In this document: positions 22,901 through 34,900 of the stretch, one piece after another | Position numbering within the stretch: position 1 is the stretch's first letter | Layout of the letters: each line of letters opens with the position of its first letter | NCBI RefSeq assembly: GCF_003597395.2 | Contig: NC_133777.1 | Coordinates: 9,397,063 to 9,461,062 of the forward strand | From: Chelonoidis abingdonii | Lineage: Eukaryota; Chordata; Testudines; Testudinidae | Reading direction: 5' to 3' | DNA length: 64,000 bases | Notes under the pieces: model-generated | What the model saw: only the letters and a program-made list of their open reading frames with translations | Told to the model about the DNA's origin: nothing | The model's database searches: none | Made by a program: the position numbers and the translations under genes

Positions 22901-25900
22901 CCCCTAACCGAACATAGTAGAACAGGGGTCGGCAACCTTTCAGAAGTAATGTGCCAAGTCTTCATTTATTCACTCTAACTTAAGGTTTCGCGTGCCAGTA
23001 ATACATTTTAATGTTTTTAGAAGATCTCTTTCTATACGTCTATAATATGTAACTAAACTATTGTTGTATGTAAAGTAAATAAGGTTTTTAAAATGTTTAA
23101 GAAGCTTCATTTAAAATTAAATTAAAATGCAGAGCCCCCCGGACCAGTGGCCATGACCCAGGCAGTCTCAGTGCCGCTGAAAATCAGCTAGCGTGCCACC
23201 TTCAGCACGCATGCTATAGGTTGCCTACGCCTGTGGTAGAATATTCCCTTCCTCCAACCCATCCCAGGAATGACAGGTAGACCCATCAAGCAACAGGCAG
23301 ATCCAGTAGACAGGCAGACCCATCAGGCCTACCTAGCTATGTTTGTGGCTTAAAAAAGAAATCACAACAACAAACATCAGGATGAACTATGTGCACAGAC
23401 ACATGTATGATGTAATCATCAAAGTCAATGTGCATGTTTATCTGAGGGCGGTATTTGCTTATAATGTAGATCCTCGAGTCCTTAGGCTGTTTCTGCTATG
23501 TAGCTGCTGAAATTTCTGCCTGAGTACTCTTGCTCCACCTCTAATTCCATTTTAAAAATTTTTTTGCAGGGTATGGTGGACTTTGACAAAAACTGCTTTC
23601 AGAAATATGGGAAAATCTGGGGGTGAGTATTTTTACTAGACAGTATTCATCAGCTCAGGATCTTTAAAGTTCACCCATAATCTAAATCAGATGGTGAAAA
23701 AAAAAATCCATCAGAAGAGGTGAGTTTAACATCATGTTATAGAGAGCTTAACATAAGAACATAAGAGCTTAAGAATGGCCGTACCGGGTCAGACCAAAGG
23801 TCCATCTAGCCCAGTATCTGTCTACCGACGGTGGCCAATGCCAGGTGCCCCAGAGGGAGTGAAGTTAACAGGCAATGATCAAGGCAATGATTAACTTGCC
23901 TTGTCAGATGAAAGGTGTTCAAATTTGGATGCAAATGACTAGATCCTGCTTTCAGAGATGACAATAACAAAATTCCCACTGCCTTTATCAGGATCCATCA
24001 GGGTTTATAAATCAGGTGTTCTATTCTTCTCGTTTAAAACCTGTGACAGAGGGTATATATACCCCAGATACTCCATTGAGAAACAGCCATAATACTGTAG
24101 CTGATAGGAGCTATAGAAATATCCAGGATAGACTGATAGGTCTGCCTTGTCACATCTGTCCTGATGAAGGGCAATATCTCTGCATTACCACCACTTTTAT
24201 TCTGCATTGGATGTTCGCTTCATCTTTTATCACTATGATTATAACTCCGGATCTACACCTGGAACACATCTGGTTGTTTTCAGCAATGTATATATCTATT
24301 CACTGTAACAGCTCTCAAAAAGTTTCAGAGTCTAGGGAAAAGACCTTTAAATGCCCCCCCCACACACACAATTTTCTCTCCTTTTCCCCACAAACTCTCC
24401 TACCTATTAGTTGTTGTTATGTATTATTATAGCACATAGGATCCCCAGTCATGGCCCAGGACCTCATTGTGGTAGGAGCTGTGCAAACACAGAACAAAAA
24501 GACAGTCTTTGCCTCAGAGTTCATAATCCAAGAATAAGACAAAAGACAACAGGACAAAGAAACAATGAGACAATACCAGTCAGCACGATAGGCAGTGGGT
24601 CTTCCACTCCACCACTCCTATTTCTCTGAAGTCCCTCATCCTCCCTACAGCCTCCTCTGCCCTAGTCTCCTTCTACAACCCACATTACTCTGCTTTACAC
24701 CTCATTCTCCCTACAGCAGTCCACATATCCTTGCACCTGCCATCTTCCTGCCTTCTCTCCCTCTCATCGTCTCCTTATAATTCCCAATACAGAGCCCAAA
24801 GACAGCCATGTTTCTTGAGGGTGGCCCATTGGAAACAATGTGAGGGAGCAAATATCTTTACTAGAGACGGCCTCACTTCTACACACAAAGTAGGAAAATG
24901 AAAGCCGTCTTCACTAAGGGCACCCTCAGGTTTCAAACATTTTGAAAGTAATGGGAAAGGGTGGGTATTTTGAAGAAGGGCAAAATTCATGAGTTTGATG
25001 CCGGAAATCAGTACACCATCAGAAACTAAACACAAATGCCTAAAATGTCAAGAGTTAACAACTGATGATTCACAGCACCTTAAACTGCCATGGATTGCAG
25101 TGGGTGTTGTAAGTGCTCAGTCCCCTGTACACTTGGATCTTTTCTTTAAAATTTTGCAAAGAAACTTGAAAAATGTCTTAATTTTCACACTGTGTTATGA
25201 GTCAAGGTGACTGCCTGCTGTACATTCTTTTTTGTAAAAAAAAACTTTCCATGTCTATTCTATTTCTATAATGTAGAAATGCTCCCTAATGACACAGGAC
25301 AAGGTGCTTGTGTCACAGAAAAAATTGTGTCCTTTGTCTGGTTTTGGAAAGATGTTTTCAGTACAAATTCTATTCTAGCTCCAGTGGGAATGAAGGGATC
25401 GATTTATGAAGAGAGGTTAAGGAACGGAGTATGTATTGCTTGGCAAAATGAGGACTTGTAGGGAACGGTCTATATGTATTTGAAGGATGAAAACGTCAAG
25501 GAGGCAGTGGTGATATTTAGAGGATTTGAAAAAGACGTAACTAGGAGGAATGGGATGAAATTATATGAGCATCATCAACTTAAAAACCACACTTCTGTCT
25601 GCAAATCCTTTACCTATTGTTACCAGTAGCACCTTGATGACTATAAATGAAAGATTACAGAAAACATATTCCTATTTTTCATACCCAGTCATGGACTTTA
25701 CTATAAAAAGCTCATGAAGACTAGATATTGTGGCCATCATAGAAGGAGCTTCCATTGAATTCATTATTTTCCATTGACAGTGGTGGGTTTTGCAATGTGC
25801 TCTTTTTTCCATAGGCTTTACGATGGCAGACAGCCTGTGCTGGCCATCCTGGATTCTACACTCATTAAAACTGTGCTGGTGAAAGAGTGCTACACCACCT

Positions 25901-28900
25901 TTACCAACCGCCGGGTAGGTTCCAATCTTGAATCTTCTTCATTAAGACGTAATAAAGTCTTAAACGAAAACAATCTCAATTACTGTTAGAAACACACAGT
26001 ATAGGTACGCGTTAGCATCTCTTAGTACATGAGAATGAATGTGCATCTAGGATTAAGCTCATTTTCCACTGCATGTCACTCCACTCCTGCACTAAAGAAG
26101 AAGGGAGGAAAAGCTCAGTTGGAATAGAGTGCTTTGGTTCAGAGAAACCTATTTGACTGCACTTTAAAAAGTGGTTGAACCTATTAGGATAGTTTACTGA
26201 AACTGGTAATGCAAAATGCTCAGGACAAATTCCACTCAGTTGAAACAATCAATGAGAGATAAATATGATCCTTTCTGTGCTTTGCCTTTTCCCCCCCTAG
26301 ATGTTTGGTCCAACAGGAGTGCTGAAGTCAGCTATCTCCATCGCTGAGGATGAGCAGTGGAAGAGGATTCGCACTGTGCTCTCTCCAACCTTCACCAGCG
26401 GGAAGCTAAAGGAGGTAAAACCCAGAAGAGCAGTCACAAACTAAACCATTGGGCCAGTGCGGACAGCACTGAGGCAAAGATAGTCACAATGGGCTGATCT
26501 CTTCTGTCAGAATCAGATTACTAAATCAGCTTGTTTCCTTTGCATCGCCTAATGTAAAAAGGAAAAGGATTAAGCTGAATATCCCAGAAAGCTGAAAGAG
26601 ATGATGTTTGTGAATGTTTATGATTCTCCCCTAGGCTATTAGAAACCATGTTTTAAACAATAGGAAAAGTTCCTATATTAATTTTCCTTAAATAGGACAT
26701 TTTTATTTGTGTGCTCTGATTTATATTTCAGATGTTTCCTATCATGGTGCATTATGGGAAGGTTTTGGTGAGAAATGTTCAGAAGCAAGTGGAAAAGGAT
26801 GAGCCGATAGCTGTTAAAGAGTGAGTAATTCTGTCCTGCAAGGCTGGGACTTGTCAGACAACAGCTGTTGATATAGTGTGATTTTTAGATTGTGAGCTCT
26901 TTGGGGCAGGGATTGTGCCTGTCTGGGGTGCCACAGCCATTAACTGACAAGATAATCACAACGCTTGAGCAGGCCTGACTCCACCAGACTCCACTACATA
27001 TGAGCTAATAAGTATATAGTACCCTGAGGAAGATTACAAGATTCTAGGCTATGCAAGTTCTGAATGAGGCTTTTTGGAAATTTCCCTCTTTCCTCACAGA
27101 TGCAGTATTGGTATTCCGTATCTTTCTTTGTTTTCAGGTGAAGGAAAGAGGATTCCTCCTGAGGGTTTTGTTTGCTTTAAGGAGGTGTCATATGTGAAGC
27201 AAGTGAAAGGTTATAATCACCTATTTCAAATGTTAAGTCCACAATCCGTGTTCTATTTTCCATCTTTTCTCAGTGTGTTTGGTGCCTACAGCATGGATAT
27301 TATCACTAGCACTTCGTTTGGTGTGAATATTGACTCCATGAACAACCCCCAAGACCCATTTGTGAAGGAGGTTAAGAAACTAGTGAAGTTTGACTTCTTT
27401 TCCCCATTTTTTATTTTGATAGGTAAGTTGGCTCCTGCTCATTGAAAACTCCAGCCAAGTCTGTGATCCTGATGTTCAGTAAGGATGAGTGAAGCAACAA
27501 TAGTGCATACTGCTCCATTCCATAACTTAGCTAATGTCTAGGGAAACTAAACTCTCCACCTTGATTGCTTAGTCCTACCATAAGTACAGGAAACTGGACT
27601 AGATGACCTCCTAGGTCCCTTCCAGTTCTATGATTACACTAGGATGGTCTTATCTGTGTCAAATTATACTCATTTATACCCCAATGGCTATGGTAATCTT
27701 TAAAAGAGACAAGATTTTCTATAGTCAGTGGAGTTGTGTTGACACAAATAAGACCAACATTTGTCCATTCTATTATATAGCAGGTAGGAAGGGTCACAAT
27801 AGTGTAGTGGAGATTTGGATCTGGTTCCTAGGGTATGGGACAGTAAAGGATTTGAGAACATTCAAGCCAGTCTGAAAAAACCCCCAAAGCTTTCAGAATA
27901 TCGTCATGAGCTGGATTAAACCTTGTTATGGGTTGAGGTATAGCCTCATTCAAGCTGGAGTGTGAATGTGTTTTCCATTTAAGATAATTGTGAGAGACAC
28001 TTAAGGGCCACATCTAAAACAGAGGCCACGTCTACACTACCTGCTGGATTGGCGAGTAGTAATCGATCTATTGGGGATCAATTTATCCCATCTCATCTAG
28101 ATGCAATAAATCGATCCCTGAATCGATGCCTGTACTCCACCTCAGCAGGAGGAGTAAGCAGAGTCGACAGGGGAGCTGCGGCAGTTGACTTGCCGCTGTG
28201 AGGATGGCCAGGTAAGTCGAACTAAGATACTTCAACTTCCACTATGCAAATAGAGTAGCTGAAGTTGCGTATCTTAAATAGACCCCCCCCCCCAGTGTAG
28301 ACCAGCCCAAAGCCTAATACAATGTGCCCAGAAACTAGCACAGCAGGGACAGTGGATTCAGCTGGGTATTGTGACCAGCAGGTGTGGGAGTACACACAGA
28401 TACTGAGGTCACAGTCAAGAACAGAGAGAGGAAGAGGAAAAGAGCCAAGAAAAAGCCAAGCAGGAGCCTGTAAGCACAAATTTGGTCCCGGAAAAAGATA
28501 AAGTGAGCTTTTGGGTCTGATGTTGGCTACAGAGGCTTGGGGGCTGTTAGCTCAGAAACTGCTCCTTTTGTTCTTGGTTCCTTCTGCATTCGGAGAGTCA
28601 GGACTTTGTACAGTCTTTGTAAACAAACAAAACTGCTTCAAAGAAATGCCTGATTATCACCAGTTTCTACTTCCAGCCCCAGATCTTGACGAGCTGCTCA
28701 GGACAAAAAGGGCAACAATATTTTCATCCAGAGTATGCCAGGCTTTGTTATTAGTTCATTTTTTCCAAAGATTTCTTGGGGTGGGAAGCTATTTCTGTGG
28801 AATACTGCTAGTGCTAGCTGGAGGAATGTCTTGCACTCGCACAGTATAATCAACTCCAGTCTCAATGGCGAAAAAACACCAGATACACATGGCTTGAGAG

Positions 28901-31900
28901 CAGGGCCGGATTAATGCAGGGGCTTTAGGGGTTGCAGCCCAGGGCCCCAGGCTAAGAGGGGCCCTAGCACAGCAGGGCTCAGGCAGGCTGCCTGCACACT
29001 GTGGCCCCATGGCGCTCCCGGAAGTGGCTGGCTGCTGGCATATCTCTAAGAAGGCTGCTGGCATATCTCTAAGAAGGGCCACATCTAAAACAGAGGCCAC
29101 GTCTACACTACCTGCTGGATTGGCGAGTAGTAATCGATCTATTGGGGATCAATTTATCCCATCTCCCAGGCTGCCTGCACGCTGTGGCCCCTGGCAGGTG
29201 GGAGGTGGCTCCGCATGCTACCCCTGCCCCCATCACCAACTCTGCAGCTCCCACGGGCTGGGAACACTGTCCACTTCCCCACAGAGGGTGCACACAGAAG
29301 CCGGCCGCTTCCAGGAGTGGTGTGGGGCCATGGCATGCAGGAAGCCCTGCTGTGCCTCTGGCCGGGAGCCACCTGTGGTAAGTGCCTCCCAGCCAGAGCC
29401 TGAACCTCGCACCCTCCTCCTGCACCCCAACCTCCTGCCCCAGGTCAGAATCTCCTCTTGCACCCAAACTCCCTCCAAAACCCCGCATGCCCTCCTGCAC
29501 TCCAACCTCCTGCCCCAGGTCAGAATCCCTTCCTGCACCAAACTCCCTCCCAAAGCCTGCACCCCAACACTCTGCCACAGCCTGGAGCCTCCTCCTGCAC
29601 CCAAACTCTCTCCCAGAAAGAAACTAATATAACAGCTGATCTAAGGTGGTAAGTAGGCTATTTTGAATTAATTTAACTATATTCTACATTTTTAACATCG
29701 AAATGTAACCACGGAACAGCTTTATATTAATTAAAAGGCAAGTTTAATATAGTGTTAATAGCCTTGATGCCAGAATTGTGATTATTTTGTTTTAAATTAG
29801 GAAAAAAACTATAATCTAATAGACCATAAAAATCTAATAGCCCAGGCCCACAGGAGAGTTAATCCAACTGGAATGTTCTTGGGGCAGGTATTCATACACA
29901 GGGCTAAATTGTAGCAGTGCGGCAGCAACCTTAGTAAGGGGTAGTGTGAAGCTGCATTGCCCCAGGCACAGTTTAAGAAGGAACTGCAATTTGAGGAGGG
30001 ATTATCCCTCTCAACTCCCTGTTGCCTTTGGGTAGTGCACAAACTGCACCATGTCAGCATATTTGCCTATGTAAATGGGAGCAGGTCCCATTTGCTCCAG
30101 GGTTGAATTGGGCACTAGGTTGCTAGTATCTGGAGCTGGATTTGAATCACTGTACCTGCTCAGTGCCTGGTTCAGCTAAGAATGTCATTTGGATCCTAAC
30201 AGCCAACCAGTAAAATCTGGATTCTGAGTCATTCAGAAAAGGATCTAAATGTTGGTCAAATTTATTGCTCTGATTATATTTTTTCATTGATACCTTAAGG
30301 AAATTGATTTTTTTGCCCAGGTTTCCTCACTCTCACAATGAATTTCTCTCTGCTCTAGCTGTATTTCCATTCCTTATTCCTCTTCTTGATATGCTGAATG
30401 TGAATGTTTTCCCAAATGATGCCCTGGAATTCTTCACACGGTCAGTCACCAAAATAAAGGAAAAGCGCAAGAGAGAAACCCGCAGGGTAAGGAAGACTTC
30501 TCCAATGATGGAACCAAAGAATATTATCCAGTTAGTTAGCCCACTTGAAAAATTCTTCACATGACAGCATTGAAAATGCAACTTATGTCAAATAATGACC
30601 AGAAGCCAGCACAATACCACACCCAGAATTTTGCTTGAACTAAAGTCCCAGCAGAGTCACAGAACACAATGAATGCAGCAGTGACCTCGGGCTACATCAG
30701 GGTAAAAGCAATTGCAGTTTGGGCTTGCAATGCTTTTGATTTGACAGCAAACTGGCAGAAGATGTGATCACCCATTTGTTGTGGCCTAGGGACGCTGGAG
30801 CAGAGAGAGAGATACTGCTTACTCAGCAGTAGATATAGTAATGACTACAAATACTCAATATTCAGCAACATGGTCCCCATAAAAGACATGGTCTTCACAC
30901 CAAAGATAAGAGGACAGAGTCACCCTTATTATCCTGCAGGACTTCTTCAATCCAGTCCCAGGGAGAATATTAAACCCTATCATATAGGGGTCTGAAACAC
31001 ACTTACTCTGATTTATTTCCCCTGAAATTGTAAAGCCGTATAAGGATTCCAAGTAATCTGGATTAAAGAGGTTTAGCTTTGCGGGTTCTAGGCTCTACTC
31101 AGTGCTCCTCGTGAGAATGAGAGTCCAAGTCTGCTGTCTGTGCCACCAGCTGTCTTCTAAATGTTACTTCTCTTCCCAGGACCGAGTGGATTTCCTGCAG
31201 CTGATGATTGACTCCCAGAATTTAAACACCAGTCACGAAAGCAATGGGTTGGGTCACCCAAATAAAGGTAAAACCATGAAATTATTTATAACTGAGTCCC
31301 TTTGGAGGCTCCTGGACTGAGAGGAATAGGATTATTCATCCTGTTAAACTGGGGAGAAGATTTATATTCATTGATGTGCACATTTGCACAACAGTGTTAT
31401 ATAAAATAGGTAACTTGCCTCCTTCCCTGCAATTAAAAAAAATGCATTCCATGGCATCTTCTATAGCATATTAATTAAGGTTGTTCAATGAAAGAAACTG
31501 CGGTGTTATGTACCTATATACCCAAGGACAAACTGCCCCTTCTCATTCTCCCAAATATATGTCAGCATTGTATTTCTTATCACTATGAGCAAATATTCTC
31601 AGTTTTTTTCGGGGTGGATGGAAGCAGGTGATTTGTGAGATTTCCCCCCCTTTTTTTCTTTTCTCACACCATCCTCAAAAAGTCCTACATCTGACACCCC
31701 TTCTCTGCCTAATGGGGAGAAGACACAGCTGCCCCTGGAGCCCAGCAGTTGACCATTCATTAGCTAACAGGGTCATTTCAGAGGACACAAACAGTACTCT
31801 TCTCTCAGGGACTGAGCTTGATCCAAACAGACATTCTTATTTTAACCCCTTCAGTACTCTTTTCCCTGCTCTACAGGCTACAAGGATGTGATGATTACAC

Positions 31901-34900
31901 CAGCTCCAGACCAAGGTCTCCGCTTCATGCTCCAGGTTTCAGGGATGTAGTGAGCTCACTGATCTTACACCAAACTTCCTGCTGAACAGGTTCATCAGGC
32001 CACAGGGTGATATGTTCACCCACCATTTACATCTAGTAATTTCTTGAGGCCCTGCTGCTTTAATTAGGAGAAACTTTCATAGGGATTGTGGCAGGATTAT
32101 ACATGTTACATGATTTTTTTTATTATAGCAAACTATAATTATAATACCTGAAGAGGAACAGCAAACTTGACTTCCTTGTTTTGACTGATGTTTTCTGAAT
32201 AAGCCAACTCTCAATACCAGGGACTCAAATCAGTTATTAGCATCTGATTCACCTACCTTAACCCTGTGCTCCTGTACATGGGACAATAAGATAAACCTTC
32301 CTCATCTATGTGTATGTATATAAAATACAATATGTACTGTGCCACAAACAGCACAGTCGACATACTGCGCATTTGGACTTCACCTTTTCTGCCTGTTTTT
32401 AATCTCCTTTCACAGTCCTGACTGATACCGAGATTCTGGCACAAGCAATTATCTTTATTTTTGGTGGCTATGAGACCACCAGCTCCATTCTTGGCTACAT
32501 GGTTTACAGTCTAGCTACTCACCCCGATGTACAGCAGAAGGTGCAGGAGGAGATAGACTCTGTTCTTCCCAACCAGGTAAGAGTATTGGATGTTCAGTGA
32601 TATACAGCATCTCTTTATGGGAAATCCCTCTTCCTACTTCAAAGTCAGCAACACTGTTCTTTAAAGAAATTAAATGGTTGCATTAAAAAAATATTCTAAG
32701 TGTTGATTCACCAATCCTTTGGGAGCTCAGAAGGATACAGTGAGAAGACAATAAAAGAAATCTTCACCAGCCCACATATAAGTCATATAAGTATCTGTGT
32801 GTCTTTATGTCTCCCCCCTTCCCCTAACTTCAGTCATTTATCTCTCATCAAAATCCCACCATTCAACAATGCATATTAAAAGGGACAATTTACCTCTGTT
32901 TTCTTAATCCTGCTATTCAACAATAAGGTATTTATGGGGCAGAGGCAAAGGAGAAGGGAAGGGGCGAATGTAAGAAAAGAAAGCACATGCACAGTATTGA
33001 GGGGAGATTGGCTGAGAGACATGGAGCAGTAACAGGGCAAAATGATAAGTTATTGCATTTTCATGGGTACCAACTTGTGTTTATAATGTCTTACATTGGG
33101 CTCCTGAACCAGTCTCTCTCCATTGAAGCCACTTTTCACCAATATTTTGGCCACAGCAAGAGGCTCAGAACTGCCAATTTTAACTACAAGCCTTGTTTTC
33201 ATACAGTTTGTGTGTTTAAGGGGGGGTCCCTTTTCATATAAGCTTTCAGTATAAACAAAATGGGCACCGATTCCTGTTCACCTTGATTTTCCTGTCCTCA
33301 ATGTAAGTTAACTCCTAGCTTTAGCCACAGTATACCTAGGACATGTACTGTGACAAGAGATAAATTGGGGAGGACAGGATGGTTTTAACACTGATCAGAT
33401 TAAAACTAGATGTGTAAACTCCCACATGTCTGACAGACATTTTTGCTTTCCACTAAAGGCACCTCTCACTTATGATGCCCTGATGCAGATGGAATATGTT
33501 GACATGACAGTGAGTGAAACCCTCAGGCTCTTTCCTTTTGGAGGGCGTATTGAAAGGGTCTGCAAGAAAGACGTAGAGATAAATGGAGTGACCATTTCCA
33601 AAGGCACCGTGGTTATGATCCCACCCTACCTTCTGCATCGTATCCCAGAATACTGGCCAGAACCAGAGGAGTTCAGACCTGAAAGGTACAGAACCTATAT
33701 TGATAGGGAAGAAGCAATATACAGTACTGACATCTTTAAATTCATTCTTAAATATCAGTCTCTTGCAGAGAAATTCCTTGTCATGTTTAACCTTCATAAC
33801 TGTTTGTAACAAGACAGGCAGAGAGTCTTCAGAGAATATCAAAATACCTGCTCCTGCTCCCACTGAAGCCAATTGCAAAATCCCCATCGACTTCAACAGG
33901 AGCAAGATTATATGTCCAATATGAGCAACTGTGTCTGAGTTCTATTGGTCTTTTATTTATGAACTCAGTGCTCACATCTCCAAGGTGCCACTCCTCTTTA
34001 CAACAGTCACACATAGAAGATAGAGAGAAACATTTTGCCTGGTCCAGCTGACTGATGTCTATGGCCCTGCACTTACACTTGACAGTAGCCTAACCAATGA
34101 CAGACCATGCCATGAAGAGGTGGTACTGTTGCAATGCAATGTTATATGACAACATCATTAACAGCTAGAAGGTGAATATAACTGATAATCACAAGCATTA
34201 ATGGGACTTCATTACTCTGCAGAGGCTTTGCCTAGACCTCTCACTGAGATATTTTAAGGACTATCAACTGAATCTCCATAGGAAAGCTCCTTGTATCCTA
34301 TGGGAGCCGATTGTCAGCTCAGTTTTTTTGTTTTTGCTGTTCACTTTCCTGTCCAGCCTGAGGCTGAAATTCATTTCTGACACCACTTGACACTTCTATG
34401 TACTTTGTCAAGTTTCTACTGAGGTACAGATGTGGGGACCCACATGAAAGGCTCCCTAAGCTTATATTTCACCAGCTTAGTTTAAAAACTTTCTGAAGGC
34501 ACAAATTCCTTACCTTGGATGATATTGCTGCCACCACCAGGTGATTTATACAAGCATTCGGGGGGAAGCCACTTTGGAGCCCTATTCCCCGCCCTCGTTG
34601 TCCCTTCACCCCCTTTCCTGGGGAGGGTTGAGAATATACCAACCAAATAAGTTAACAAAGTGAGTATAGACCAGACCTTTGTTTTTTTAGGACACTAAAA
34701 CCCAATCAGGTTCTTAAAAGAAGAACTTTATTTTAAAAAAAGTAAAAGAAGCACCTCTGTAAAATCAGGATGGAAGGTAATTTTACAGGGTAATAAAAAA
34801 GACTTAAAACACAGAGGATTCCCCCCCTTTCAAGTTACAAAACAGGAATAAACCTCCCTCTTAGCATACGGAAAATTCGTACACAAAAACAAAAGATAAT

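Noticed and set aside
29009..29632. 207-codon plus-strand and 156-codon minus-strand frames
   Set aside because: Composite repeat with about 75-base tandem units; Pro/Ser-rich low-complexity translation only.
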